Source: Leptasterias polaris
Lineage: Eukaryota > Echinodermata > Asteroidea > Forcipulatida > Asteriidae
Assembly (NCBI GenBank): GCA_037783415.1
Contig: JAZGTN010000151.1
Location: forward strand, 248,001-312,000
Direction: 5' to 3'
DNA length: 64,000 bases
Part shown: one piece after another, positions 10,801-22,067 of the stretch
How the letters are laid out: the number at the start of each line of letters is the position of its first letter
Position numbering within the stretch: the first letter of the stretch is position 1
Translations under genes and position numbers: made by a program
Notes under the pieces: generated by a model
Databases searched by the model: none
Seen by the model: only the letters and a program-made list of their open reading frames with translations
What the model was told of the DNA's origin: nothing

Positions 10801-12954
10801 GGTCAGGGTGTGACCGAACTTAAAGCAGCAGCACTCGAAAGACGGGCTGTAGTGTGAGCGGTATACCAGTGATTTCAGCGGGGTACAATTTGAGGAGGAG
10901 ACATAGGAAAAATGCCTATGTCTACTACAGAGAGAGAGAACAATTTTAATCTAAGATGCTACGGTATATTTTCTCGTGACTGGTTCACCTAATTGCGACT
11001 AAAAAAAAGAAGAAAAAAGAGAGGAGGCTGCCTCGAAAACGGAAGCGGGCGGGGATGCTAAATATCCGAAGGACTGATGATAGAGGTTCTAGGGATTTAA
11101 ACTTCAGTTCTGACCCACCAAATCATCTGTGTATAACTCGACTCGATGGACCTTGTCGTAAATGACCAATTCCCTCTTGACTCTCTTTCTCTCTCCAGCT
11201 CGTCGCTGCATCCAACGAGTCTTCTTTGGGCACGGTGGAAGAATGCAAAATAACTTCATTCACGAATGGCAGTATTGTTGCTGCTTTCTCTCTCACATAT
11301 AAAGCCGGGGCAAACTTTACTGCGGATGACCTCAAGGAAAGGCTCGTAGACAGATTCACGAACTCCAACAACAGTGACATTACTGCTATAAGAGTAGATG
11401 TAAACTCAATTAACGTAAAGGGTGAGTTACAACTTAAAGTTGAGGGGGGGGGGGGGGGTCCCGACTGATGTCCGTGCCCCCGAGTGTATCCCCCATTATT
11501 TGAAATCTATAGTTTTGAGATTAACATTTTATCAGAATAACACGTTACTTTTTATAAGCTTTTACAAGTAGGACCTTAAGTATTCACTACAAGACAGGCA
11601 AATGCATTCTGGGCTTTTCTGTGATATCCGTCCAGCAAAGTCGTACACATTTCAATGTCATATAATTCTACCACCGCACTTCTTGAAGACTAACAAAATT
11701 GGTAATCGATGTTTTCTTTTATAATTGCAGAGACAAAAGAACCAACGTCAAAACCTACCGGTAAGTGAAACCTATAAAACTGAAACCTCCTCTACTTACT
11801 TGCAAAGGAAAATACTGTTTTTCGGGGAGATTTCGTCCGATGTCCTAGCTTCCGCCCAGGTAGTAGTTAGAAAAGCAGAACAGCTGTTTTCAGAACTGAG
11901 AAGTCTCCCGAATTCCGAAAAAAATCTACTCCGCGGCAGTATGAATAAAAAGCACGACAAGTTTTCAAAAGAACATAATCTTCACATCAAAGTAGATATC
12001 ATCCGCAAACCAATTATACATTGATGCTTCACCATGCAATGCCTCAAATCCCACATAGTCATTACAGTATAACGACCCCTGTGTTCTGTACGATCCCTGG
12101 GTTTTAATAACCGACATAGGCCCTGTGTGTGTTAAAACGCGCAACGGTTGGTTCTAATTCAAAGGTATTATACATAGTTGGTAAGGATAAAAATATAGCA
12201 TTGTTTAATTTTTGTCTAAAAAGAAGACTGACCATGAAAATCATACTAGAACCATTTTGTCTGTGAAATATTTCCCTCTGAAATGAAGTCATATTCGAGA
12301 AAGTGTATCAGAAAAACCAACATAAAACGCAACAGCTAATTTCGGGTGTTGCAACCAATAAAGGTAGGTTTTGTGTTAACATAAATTATTGATTTCTCCT
12401 GACTCACCCAACGGATTAAGCCCCAATGTTCGCAGGTTTGTTATTTCATGTATAATTATGGTTGATCACATAATACACGAGCACTGTCTGTGACTATTTT
12501 GTCAGCTCAACCATAAAACTTTTGTTGTTTTTTTCCCAAACACGAGCATTTTAGCTGTTCTGATAATATCAGACGGGCGTGGGTTCGAACCCATCACATT
12601 ATTCTGTAACGACGATGTAATTAATGGATAATCAACGCGGCCAGTCTTTTCATTGGCGTATGTCTGATACCCGTTTTTGGTAACTTTATTCCGTGAACAA
12701 AGTTTAACAGCTGCAGAAAATCTTGTCTGTTCAATTACCATGCAGTTGATGGTCTGTCCACCGGAGCGATTGTCGGTATAGCAGTCGGGTCAGCCGTGGG
12801 TGGACTTCTCCTCATCGGTATCCTCGTGTTCTGTATCATGAAGTGTACGGGAGGCAGCAATAAGGTTTCAGAGAGTTGTCAGGAGTTAAGGCCAAAGGCA
12901 AAGCAGGACGCCGAGGAAGGAAAGGGTGATGGTGAGGTGGTCGATAATAAATAG
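7809..12954 (+). CDS. Gene A: small mucin-like type I membrane protein with SEA domain (6 exons, 308 aa)
   Basis: Exons are 7809-7851, 8479-8772, 9444-9571, 11199-11421, 11731-11760 and 12746-12954, with intron phases 1, 1, 0, 1, 1. They sum to 927 nt with one stop (TAG at 12952). Predicted order: a signal peptide (MENHLFCVTVVLVLG); a Thr-rich segment of 5-residue TVADT repeats with NGT, NET and NQT glycosylation sequons; a SEA domain at roughly residues 113-229 containing NGSIVAAF, where Gly179-Ser180 matches the SEA autocleavage motif; a short linker; a transmembrane helix near 246-270 (AIVGIAVGSAVGGLLLIGIL); and a 37-residue charged cytoplasmic tail. It is expected at the cell surface as a cleaved but non-covalently held glycoprotein. 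The start was chosen because this ATG opens a signal peptide and its phase-1 donor joins in frame to the repeat exon. Gene B downstream shares the chassis. The exact orthologue is not recognised. Confidence 0.85.
8479..8772 (+). CDS. Gene A exon 2: Thr-rich repeat segment
   Basis: The acceptor GTGCTCAG ends at 8478 and the donor A|GTAAGC begins at 8773. The exon is 294 nt, phase 1 to 1. It encodes the leader end, nine degenerate 5-residue repeats and the segment VSTLKITEAEGNQTDAV, which resembles the start of the SEA exon that follows. Confidence 0.85.
8514..8664 (+). repeat. Coding minisatellite, 15-bp unit (TVADT)
   Basis: Nine units of a 15-bp repeat close to ACCACAGTGGCTGAT. Five TVADT-type units are nearly identical, grading into TVAGT, TVNGT and EVNET at the 3' side. 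Thr is abundant and likely O-glycosylated; the last units gain N-glycosylation sequons. Confidence 0.85.
9444..9571 (+). CDS. Gene A exon 3: first half of SEA domain
   Basis: The acceptor is TTTTATCAAG|TT and the donor is GCA|GTAAGT. The exon is 128 nt, phase 1 to 0. It encodes FVGTLKITEVGDGDAVF and LNNIESDLFQETSQKVCTA, the first strand and helix of a SEA fold. The acceptor after 9443 was chosen because the alternative after 9450 breaks frame. Confidence 0.8.
9805..10150. mobile_element. MITE, family M3, copy 1 (gene A intron 3)
   Basis: The ends are GAAGGGTGTGTACAC and GTTGTACACACCCTTT in inverted orientation, 346 bp overall. A second copy in opposite orientation at 44074-44414 shares TTCTCATGACTCCGAAGAC and TGAGCTTAAACTTTCACAG. 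There is no coding potential. Confidence 0.75.
10180..10440 (-). pseudogene. LINE reverse-transcriptase C-terminal relic
   Basis: Read on the minus strand, 10270-10395 gives GDRAF or similar followed by FVTARMWNNFP and then IIQSLAIPTFNASLKYYQF. This resembles the common C-terminal motif of non-LTR retrotransposon polymerases (GDRAF..APRLWNSLP...FK..LK). It is short and degenerate, and lies in gene A intron 3. Confidence 0.5.
10760..10860 (+). pseudogene. Second LINE 3'-end relic
   Basis: Plus-strand reading from about 10769 gives MMRWVDNIREWSGCDRT followed by a stop. This resembles the RLRW.DNVR.WTG motif found near the C terminus of many retrotransposon polyproteins. It is a broken fragment only, inside gene A intron 3. 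Confidence 0.45.
11199..11421 (+). CDS. Gene A exon 4: second half of SEA domain with GS cleavage motif
   Basis: The pyrimidine-rich acceptor CTCTCTTTCTCTCTCCAG ends at 11198 and the donor G|GTGAGT begins at 11422. The exon is 223 nt, phase 0 to 1. It encodes VEECKITSFTNGSIVAAFSL, the SEA strand carrying the G-S cleavage step, then DDLKERLVDRF. A poly-G run follows about 20 bases after the donor. Confidence 0.85.
11731..11760 (+). CDS. Gene A exon 5: 30-nt linker micro-exon
   Basis: The acceptor TATAATTGCAG ends at 11730 and the donor GTAAGT begins at 11761. It encodes ETKEPTSKPT, phase 1 to 1. Gene B has the equivalent 42-nt exon at 36597-36638, which supports this very small exon. Confidence 0.75.
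12163..12500. mobile_element. Degenerate MITE, probably M3-like (gene A intron 5)
   Basis: It contains the M3-like blocks AGTTGGTAAGGATAAAA, CTCCTGACTCACCCAACGGATTAAG and GTTTGTTATTTCATGTATAA. The ends are too eroded to place exactly. Confidence 0.4.
12746..12954 (+). CDS. Gene A exon 6: transmembrane helix and cytoplasmic tail
   Basis: The acceptor CAATTACCATGCAG ends at 12745. The exon encodes STGAIVGIAVGSAVGGLLL, IGILVFCIMKCTGG and a Lys/Glu-rich tail, ending TAG at 12952-12954. The small-residue-rich helix with GxxxG-like spacing could favour dimerisation (inference). Confidence 0.85.
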
Positions 12955-13166
12955 CTCACCATAGATCGAATATTCATCTTTAGGTACAGGAAACGTGTTT
13001 TTATTTGTTTGCTTGCCCTTAGTAGGGCTTTGAATTTTTACATTGTAGAACAAACAGTCTTTAAAACCATGTTCACTGAAAAAACTGTGGCGCTAAATTT
13101 TACACAATGGGTGTTACCACATATATGTACCACACAAAACAAAAATCTAAATTTACAACATAGGGT

Positions 13167-13835
13167 GTTAAAGGGTCTGTATACATTTGGTTTATTCTTT
13201 ATTAAAGTTAATGGCAATAAAAACTTACTTGGTAAGAAGTACAGCAGCTTTCGATAGTATAAAGCATTTTGAGAAACATTACACTTCAAAGTAATGTGGT
13301 TATGTAAAAAGATATCAGGTTTTTATGCCCCCAAATTTGAGTCCGATTAACGTTTCTGTCAGAAACGTTTTTCTCAGATTGTGTATTCCTATAGGGGATT
13401 ATTCTTCCTGCGTGGATAAATTCGCTCCAGAGATTCGGCGATATCTCAAAAACGCGACCACCTTCTGAAATAATTTTTTTTTTGTTCTGTATACAGCAAT
13501 CCTTCACCGATCTTGAACTCTTGGTGGCAGCAGATATGCCTCCATTACTGCGGTGTACCTGGGTGGTACTGCGCTGCCTAGCGACTGGTATAAGGTTTGG
13601 GCTACACGGCGATCATTTGATCAGTCGCGGGTTATTGGACTTTCACTTTGCAAATCGCTTAAACCCGTCGCTAGGCAGCGCAGTACCACCCAGGTACCAC
13701 CGCAATAATGGCGGTATCTGCTGCCACCAAGAGTTCAAGATCGTTGAAGGATTGCTGTATACAACTATTATTTAGGCCTATATGGGATAAAAACAATTGA
13801 ACGGTTCCAAAAACCAAAGGTATACTTGCCTTTAA
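13167..13835. mobile_element. MITE, family M2, copy 2, split by a nested insertion
   Basis: The left part (13167-13487) matches 3763-4090, and the right part (13764-13835) matches the 3' end of copy 1 (GGATAAAAACAATTGAACGG.., ..TGCCTTTAA). The middle is replaced by the foldback element at 13488-13763. It lies about 210 bp downstream of the gene A stop codon. Confidence 0.7.
13488..13763. mobile_element. Nested foldback MITE with near-perfect arms of about 110 bp
   Basis: The left arm starts TGTATACAGCAATCCTTCA and the right arm, read in reverse, starts identically. Both continue through GATCTTGAACTCTTGGTGG, GCAGCAGATA, GGGTGGTACTGCGCTGCC and TAGCGAC. The arms surround a short centre. High arm identity suggests recent insertion. 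The open frame at 13482-13775 is a by-product of the palindrome. Confidence 0.8.
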
Positions 13836-14595
13836 CTTAACTCTAGGTTCTGCCAACAAAATTACATTGTTGTATACTTTAACACCTTATGGTGTTTATT
13901 TGGTTTCTCTCTTTGGTATTTATATGTGACAATACCCACTGTGTCAATTCCCATCTTTTGCAGTGTAGGCCTACCGGTCTCTATAAAGATATGGGACACT
14001 AGACTGCCGGTGTTTTCCCTCAAGAACCACCACAACTTATGACAGAAGTAATGACATGGTTCAGATTATTTTGAAAATAGTTCAGATTTGAAAAGAAGAA
14101 GAGATTTATCAGTTTAGTAGAGTATTTATTTAGTATTTTGACTGTTTTTCTGTATCTATTACCTCGGCCATCGAAAAGCTTGAAAAGCTGGCGAGAGTTA
14201 AAAACACACTGTGCCTTGAAAGCGAACAGACTAATCGGGATTGTAAATAAATTATGAATTTTTGATACTTTAAATAATTTTGTCTTTATGGTAAAATTTT
14301 TATTTTGCCTCAGTGCAGCTGGACGATTTAAAAAATGGTTTTCGAGCAGCACTGTTTTTAGACTTCGTTCAAGTCTCTGGTCGTGGTTTTTCCTGCCTGG
14401 AGCCAATACAGTAGTGTCTTATATAGCGCCCTCTTGTGTATTACCTTCGATAGTATGATTGCAGACTTGGGAGTAATTGTCATCAGTTTGTGCACACCCT
14501 TAGGTGAATTACTCTAAAAATGGAAGGAGCAATCTCATTATAGGGCTGTGATGTACATACCCTTCTATTGTTGATGAACAAACCGCGCTCTTTGG

Positions 14596-14868
14596 CGTGG
14601 ACGGCCGAACGTTAGCAAAACATACAATCATGTTGACAATAGATGGTTGTGACCTATATTAACATTTTCTGCAGAGATTAATAATTTATCTCCCTTGATT
14701 GGTTGCTTTGTTTCTAACAAATTCAACACTATTTTGAATATTTTCTGTAACAATGTTACAAACTGTTGCAATCTGCTTTCGCTTTGCATTTATGACTTCC
14801 TTCCATAGTTTTCCAACTTCAGTTGCCAAAAACTCGGGCAGTGACATTGCAATAGAAAGGTCTATAGC
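14596..14868 (-). repeat. Duplicated segment with conserved minus-strand reading frame, copy 1
   Basis: It matches 28428-28701. On the minus strand both copies keep an open frame of about 60 codons ending in GR and TAA (stop here 14686-14688). The shared residues are IDLSIA.S.PEFL.TEVGKL, WK, KQIATV and NSVEFV.N..TN.GR. The only clear indel between the copies in this stretch is 3 nt. The function is not recognised; it may be the C-terminal remnant of a transposon-borne or duplicated gene. Confidence 0.55.
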
Positions 14869-15641
14869 CAATGATGCAAACGGGGTTGTGCCTGACTGAT
14901 GCACTAATGACAAATGACAAACATACTGCAATCTCAGACTTGAAATCAAGTCTACGTACACCATGTCTACGTACACTGTTTTGCGATTACTAAAGACAGA
15001 GAAGAGTGACCTAAAATCGCTTGTTTTAGTATTTCGAAAACAACAATATTGTGCACATAATCCCTGCCAGAACATAAACTGTTTAAATTGTTTTCACTCT
15101 AACGTGACCGATTTATCATTTGTTTTACAGGTTTGTTGGACGTGTTAATTGTAAAACTATGGGATTTACTGTATGCTTTATTAAACTATGAATGAACCGC
15201 TCCATTAAAAAATATCTTTTAGATGTACATACATGCAGTTTATACTTTTTATAGATATAGCCTAAATACTTTGTATAGTACAGGCCACCGTCTCTTTGAA
15301 TGTATAGGCCTACTGTTAACTTCTAACTCTTAAAAAAGGATTTTTCAAAATCACAGTTTAAAAACTGCAACGTTTTGTGTTGATGAATGATGAACCCATT
15401 GGACTGTCATAGTAGATCTGGAAGTAATATTTACTGCTCCTTTAAATTGTTTTGATATAATTATTTGGTTTATTGTCAAGGCCCATCCCCATTCAAAACA
15501 TTCATAGGCCTTCTGCTGATCATTGTTTTCCTTGCTTTACCAAAAAAGAGAAAAAAGGGAGGGGGGATGAACGGACGTATAGAATTCATCTGTTTGTAAA
15601 CAGATATTTTAGACCTGCCTGTCAAACTGTGTGCACAGCAG

Positions 15642-15945
15642 GGCTCGATTTCACAAACACTAGATGCATCTTATGACGAGTTGTCTCATATAGGGGCATA
15701 GTGATTTAGGTTGTAATGTCACACTTTGCTTATATAGCAATTAAGGTTGACACACATCTTAAGATTATTCTTAGGTACTTTTGAGAAGAAAAAACCCCTA
15801 AAAAAACACCAAAACAACAGCCTGGCTCGATTTCACAAAGCACTAAGTTTCATCTTAAGATGAGTTGTCAGTATTGCCATAGTGATTTGTATTGTGACAT
15901 CACAATTTGATTTTTAGCAATTAGGATTGATACAGAATTAATGTC
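15642..15945. repeat. Imperfect tandem duplication, about 182-bp shift
   Basis: GGCTCGATTTCACAAA at 15642 recurs at 15824, each followed by CATCTTA.GA.GAGTTGTC and ATAGTGATTT.. blocks. It is non-coding. Confidence 0.7.
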
Positions 15946-17397
15946 AATATTAGCTCTTTGTGTAATCCGATAATCGGCCCGAGTGAATCCAAGACTACAG
16001 TGTGGTGAAGGTTTCATAAGGTAGGCCTAGTTAAAACAGTTTGTGCATTTTGCAGACAACTTTAATTGTTATATTATATGTAATTTTGAATTTTGTTTGA
16101 CAACTGCGAACGCAGACATGTATAGCGCCCTCTTTAGAGTCAACTTCCATCAGCCCTCACCTTTATGGGGATGCACACAACGGGGGACAAAACTCCCTAT
16201 GATACCGATGTGTTAATAGGCACAAGTTTTCCCGGATAAACAATACCGCATTGGCCAAAAAATTTACACATTGAAAAATTATCTCGAACTTAAAAGTAAC
16301 TCTGAATGTGGTTTACAAAATTGGTTAATCAAAACATCAGCTATGGGTACACTAAAAGAAAACGAACATTGATTATGTTTGCGCGTGTTTCAATCTGCAC
16401 TGATTTTGACGTGGTTTTTGCAGTTATTTGAATTGTAAATAGCTGATATAGATATTCCCAATGAATTATGTAACTTTGTACTTGATCTGGTGATCGCAGA
16501 TTCAAATCTCGCTCTGGTCAGTTTTTCTTTGTTCAACCTAAACTTTTTTCACCCAGTCAGTTTCCCTTGCGGTTTTCTACTTGATATTTGTACATAATGA
16601 GAGTGTTTTGCCCTTTTAACCACATGTTACGAAATGAGCCTGGTTTAATTTGTGGAGACCAAAATGTAAATTCAACATGGATGTATTTGTGTGGATATGC
16701 CGTGATGTTTTTTGTTTTTTTGTACAAGATTGAAAGTGTAATTTATAAATCGTAAACTGACTTATAATTATTGAGAAGTATTGACAATGTCTATGTCTTT
16801 CCATTGTTTCTTGAAGTTACAGTGTAGGCTTACGCTTACTCTAAATGTTCGAGTCAGTGGCGTTACTCGGGGGGGGGGGGGGTAGGAGCATGTCATTTCC
16901 CTCTGGTTACCGTTCATCCAATGACCACTCTTCTCTCGCGTTTCCCAAATCACCTTTACGCCATGTTAAAGTTTTGTGTAAATCGGTGAACATTGTGTTT
17001 TATAATCTTGCCCGTGTTTTTATATGCACTTTTTTTCATTTTCACATAAACAGGTAATGGATCGCAGATAATGGTTAGTTTTCAAAAAAACATTTTTGAA
17101 AACGTTATCAAGGGTTTCATGAGAAAATAAGACAACGAGAAACTTAGGCCTATAGTGAGCAGAGTTGCCTAAAAGAAAAAAAAATGAAAATGTTTTACAA
17201 CAATACATCCCTTAAAACATGAGGACCAATGGTACAGTTGACACTAGTGCCCTTGAGCGATAAACTATAATTGCTTCGTAAAAAGTTGGGAAGGTAGTGC
17301 ATTCTGCTCTACCAGCCACACTCCTTGTGAGTAATACCCATGCCTTCATCCTTACGGACTGTGAAGGGTGTAACCCTGTTTCTGCCCTGTTTCTGCC

Positions 17398-17490
17398 CCA
17401 GGAGTAGGTGGCAGTTGATTTGGGTCGACCAAATCAGTTAAGTGTAGCCCTCACCTTGACGTGGCCGTCCGGCCTTTTGAAGTTAGGCGA
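17398..17490 (-). repeat. Dispersed repeat, inverse copy of 541-625
   Basis: The block TGATTTGGGTCGACCAAATC, then GTAGCCCTCACCTTGACGTG and GCCGTCC, is the reverse of GGACGGCCACTTCAAGGTGA, GGGCTACAC and the following TTGGG at 541-625. It is a short interspersed repeat of unknown class. Confidence 0.55.
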
Positions 17491-20400
17491 GTTCTCAGAA
17501 AAAAATATAAATCAATAAATACATAATATTTGAAACATTTAAAACCAAAAAGCAGACTTAAAAATACGTCTCACTTCTCATTACAAAACAAGAGAGTAAC
17601 AGATCAACCCCGGCAGCTGTTATCAAAGGTGCTGTCTATTAACACATAACTTGCCGGCAGAAACCTCGTAGTCAGAACGGGGACATGAACCCAAACCACT
17701 TTCCGGCCCTGAACCCCCAAGGAAACTGGAATAATGAAGGTCTACACAAATAAATTCAATTATTTTTTCTTGTTATTCACGTTTTTCTTCTTCTTTAACT
17801 TATAATAATACTTCAAGCAACGCATGTCATCGATCAACAAATTAGCCTTCGATGTCGAGTCCAAAAGCGCCCCAACAATACCTCTGAACTCTTGCACCAG
17901 ACTTTGCCATTCATCCTTGATTGATGGTTTTTAGTATTTCAGTGGTATACACGTCAGGATCGTTCTGTATGCTGGCTCTTCATCGAGTCGGCCAATCGGA
18001 TGTACTTGTCTACACTTGAATGCGTTACAACTGATCGAGCGTGACGATTGGCCCAGCTGAATACAATTTGTTTGGGGGACGGATGGTATCTCACGCATGC
18101 GCAGTTGAGAATATGGTACCAGACTATACAAGATATTAAAATAGTTGTAAATATATATATGTATAACTCGGTGACGGAGGTAACAAAAAGTGGGGCGATG
18201 GATAAGTGACGAGATCGTACCCGAAGGTTTGCCTCGTATTTGAACCTGTAAGCCCCATGCTAAATGACACGATGTTTTGGCTCAATATTGGGCAATTTAT
18301 ATCATTTATACCTTTTAAGCCCACTCTACCCACAACAAGCATTTGGCAAAGCGGGTAGTTTCCAATGTACAATAATCATTTGCACAACTACATATACAAC
18401 TGTTAGGTCATAATTTCATAAAACATTTAGAGTAAATAACCTTATTGTGTAGAGAAGTGAATTGTTAGATGCAAGAGAGCAGGGCCCAATTGAATGGCTC
18501 TGCTTACCGCAGAAGTCGGAAACAAATGTTGCCTCTGAAGCACTCAATTCAATTCATTGTAACACTATTTACGTAAGCTTGGAAGGCCAACCCACAATAA
18601 CAAAAGACAGAATCATTGGACAAAAATATGTAGTGATACAGAACAAGTAAAGAGTATACGTGGCCGATGATAATGATAATAAAAAATCACGTAAACGTGA
18701 AGCACATGTCCCTTTTCAAAACCAAAGCTTTGGCTTGGGCTCCGGCTTAGGCTAGGTCTGTCTGTTTAGAATTTCCGTAGCGAATGCACACGTTTCCAAC
18801 AAAACTGTCAAAGCTTAAGGCCGGACCTGAAGCCAAAACGGTTGTTTCCAAAAGGGCCACATATCTCTTTTCTGATTATTCTCACACATTACTTGGACAG
18901 AAACTCGACTGCAAAATATTCGTGTACGATCCAAGTTCTTTCAAAAACTGCCACAAATGACAGTTTTCAGTGTGAATATTAACCCCCATGGGGTCGACCA
19001 CATCTTACCTGAGGTGTGGATACGGTACCGAGAAGTGAGATCAATGCGTCAAACAGTCAAACTAGGGTCACGTCGTCTGGGACATTCCCAGAGAGGCCAC
19101 GTTACATCGAAGTTGTCACACTATACAATGTAGGCCTACATGTGCAGCATCAATCATTTTTAGGAATGCTCCATCATTGATAAATAATCTTATTTCGGTT
19201 GGCTGGATTATGTATTTGTTGGTGTGCACATAGAAATAGCACTGAAAAAGGTCTGCTTGAACGTTCACGTTCGCAAAATGTTTTGACGAATATTTACGTG
19301 AAATTTTTTGTTTTGTTGAAATGATTATGAGGTAACTTTTGTTAGGCTTGTCACTTATATAAAACGGAAGACAGTGTTATGCTCATTTTCAAAAGAGCGA
19401 ATACAAAAGTTTACTTCTTTTTTCTTCTTTCTTTTCAATGACAATTTTCACCGATTCTTAAACGGACCACAGTGGCGCCGCGATATTCGGATGAAGTGTT
19501 CACGATGGTGGTACGCCCGTCATCGTTTCTGACGCAAGTGCAAAAAGAAGACAAATGTATATAATGTATGTTATTAGTAGGGTAGATGGCCTTAACTTTC
19601 GATCCAAACTGGACCTTCTTCAGAGGCATATATATGTATGTTTATATATTAACTTTCTCGTAGTTGAGTAGAGTGGGTGAAATATTTAAGGGCATTGTGC
19701 GTTTGATGATACAACCATTGAATTTGACACACAGTCAAAGTAAGTCATGAGACACTTAGATATTTGGCCATTTGGGCCACCGCAGATTTGAACTTTGAAA
19801 ATATATACAAATATATATTAGGTAGAATAACAAGCGATTTTCTATACTTTAAAAATGGCTGTCGTTGCTTGTTATTTCACTCTTTTTTGTTTTCTTCAAA
19901 TAAATTCTACGATGGCCGTATAGCCAAAAATACCTTTCTCTGACTGTGTGCATAATCCATGCTATCGCCATAAGGTGTTATCTGAGCTTTGTACGAATGT
20001 AATGAAATGACATTTAATAATAATACCGTTTAATGCAACTACTATACAATTTTTTCACAGCTTTTTTTAAGTGAATGTTTTCAAAAAGAAAAGGCTGATC
20101 AAAAATTTAGAAATATACTACTTTTTCTTTGGTTCATGACTCGGTCCATACTAACGAAGCCATACGTTAAATCAAAATGACCTTATAACTGGGTTTCCAA
20201 AAATGAAGAAGACAAAAACAGAGGAACTCGAACACCGTGCTAACAAATACATATTTGAAATATTTTAGCTGCATGTGAAGTATTGAACGTCTGCTTTCGC
20301 AATTGAAACAATATTTGGGGGGATTTTTTTTTTTTTTTCGTGTGTGTTAAAGTTGACATCAATACATCATATCCAGCAACATTTCCGTTCAATGCACGAC

Positions 20401-20699
20401 ATCAGTTTAGTGAAGCAATGACGTGAAGAGCGAAATTTTGTCGTGAGGGAAGATTCTTTCAAATGTATATACGAAGATTTCTTCTATCTATGTGAGATTC
20501 AGATAGACGACAGAGCCTGATTCTGCCTTGAGAGCGAGCTGACTTTTCAAAGTTACCATAAACACACGTTGCCCACAATCATTGAAGTTTTTCTACCTGC
20601 TACGGCAGATGATGTGGTTGGAAGTAAAGTGCATTGTACTGTACTTTCGTGTTGAAACAAATCTACATACCCAACGGTGAACTACAGGACACCGTGAAC

Positions 20700-20945
20700 T
20701 ACGGGACACCTTACGCTCAAATACATTCTCGGGTAAGATTTGAGCCGGATTCTTTGGTCTGAGTGGGCCTGACTAATTTCTGGATCAGTGTGACCCGGAA
20801 TCTGTGCCAATATGACCCCAAAATGGATCAAAACTGACGTAAAAGTCCAGCTAAAATCGAATTGTTAAACCAGTTTCCTGATCAGCCCGACTTAGAAATG
20901 GGTCAGGTTACCTAGGACCCTGGATCCGGCTTTATTCTGACCGGA
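20700..20945. repeat. Dispersed GACCCGGAATC-type repeat, copy 1
   Basis: It shares TGACCCGGAATCTGTG, AACCAGTTTCC.G.TCAG, GAAATGG.TCA and GATCCGG..TTATTCTG blocks with 37265-37480 and 43828-43995. The internal sequence repeatedly alternates GACCC and GGGTC, making it self-complementary. Confidence 0.6.
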
Positions 20946-21946
20946 GAGTTTTTTTAGTTTAGCATTCTGCTTGTTTTTGTTTCCCCCCCCCCCCACTCCC
21001 CTCCCCCTCCCCATCTCTCATTTTTCATAAACTTTAAAAACAGTCGAACCACGTGTTGGCCTAATAAGCGAGTTTTGAAAAAAGAAAATATTGCACCAAA
21101 AGAGTGTATTCTCCAACCTGGCGAACGTTCAGGTTTCCTGACAATTCTTTACCTTTTTACTCTTACTGTATGGAAAGGGAAAACAACAGTCTCGTTTTTG
21201 GCCATTTTGTTTTATTACCACACTTACGGAAATGTAGAGCTCGTTATGAAAAGTGGTGATGCTGAAAATGTACTTGGGGTAATAATAAATAATAAAACAG
21301 AATATTTATTAAGCGCTTAAACTAACTAGAGAAAGTATAGCACAGCGCTTGCAAAACTTCAGGGACAAGAACATTGTATATGAACCATTTCAAAGACCAA
21401 GGTGAGGTGAAACTTCAAAAATTATCGTGATCTCAGTTTTACACCTGGTACAATATGAAGTATATATTTTTGTTCACAGTTCAGACTCGAACAAAGCTCG
21501 ATGAATTAGTGGAACGGTGACCCTCACCAGATTCCATGCATGTCTCGACAAACAGACAAAATATTGAACCGAGAAGCATGTCAATAAAATCACCTACAAA
21601 CGTCCTTAACCTTATTTTTTTATATTTTATGACAGATTAAAACTTGTCAATTACCCGACCCGCCCACTTTATGATTCTGTATTGAACTCAGTTTTGTAAC
21701 TTGTACAAAACTGTAACAATGTAGGCCGGGGATGTGACCGTGCGGCAAGGGTACATACACCAAGCATTGTCAAGTTAGGTTGTTCTTTTGTGCGGCGACT
21801 TTGAATCTGACGTTGGTTTCGAATGATCGCGTGCGCTTACCTTGGCATAGGGGTTGTCTTTGGTCTTTTACCAGGGTCTTTTCAGTCGTTAGTTGACGCT
21901 TGCATGGCTGGGTTGGTTGTCTGTTGATCGGGACCTTGACGGGGCG

Positions 21947-21956
21947 TATATTTTAA
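21947..21956 (+). promoter_or_regulatory. Possible TATA-like element upstream of gene B
   Basis: TATATTTTAA lies 57 bases upstream of the gene B start codon, compatible with a transcription start near 21980 and a very short 5' UTR. The match is weak and no other promoter element is identified. Confidence 0.25.
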
Positions 21957-22003
21957 AGTGATTGGGACGACAAGTTGAGGCTCATTTTACGAAGCAATTC
22001 GCC

Positions 22004-22067
22004 ATGGGTTCACATGCTGTTCTTTCTATCGTGATAGGTGCCACCATCGTTCTGCTAACAACTAAAG
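22004..22067 (+). CDS. Gene B exon 1: start codon and signal peptide
   Basis: ATG at 22004 with GCC immediately upstream encodes a 21-residue hydrophobic leader. The donor G|GTAAGG begins at 22068, phase 1. It joins in frame to exon 2, where GTLSA gives a plausible signal cleavage site. A poly-G run begins about 40 bases into the intron. Confidence 0.75.

Larger units (their letters stand above)
13836..22003. other. Intergenic region between genes A and B
   Basis: About 8.2 kb without a supported exon. It contains the repeat segment at 14596-14868, a tandem duplication at 15642-15945, a dispersed repeat at 17398-17490, a GACCCGGAAT-type repeat near 20700-20945, poly-G at 16869-16882 and poly-C near 20984-20994. 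Remaining open frames are short and lack splice or motif support. The final few hundred bases should hold the gene B promoter. Confidence 0.5.

Noticed and set aside
12570..12600. Possible tRNA gene (GGGTTCGAACCC, B-box-like)
   Set aside because: No acceptable A box or acceptor stem at the right distance; the word is palindromic and may occur by chance or in a retroposon relic. GGTTCGAATCC near 5410 was rejected for the same reason.
14020..14406. 128-residue minus-strand frame
   Set aside because: Lys/Asn/Phe-rich composition typical of AT-rich non-coding DNA; no motif or exon support.
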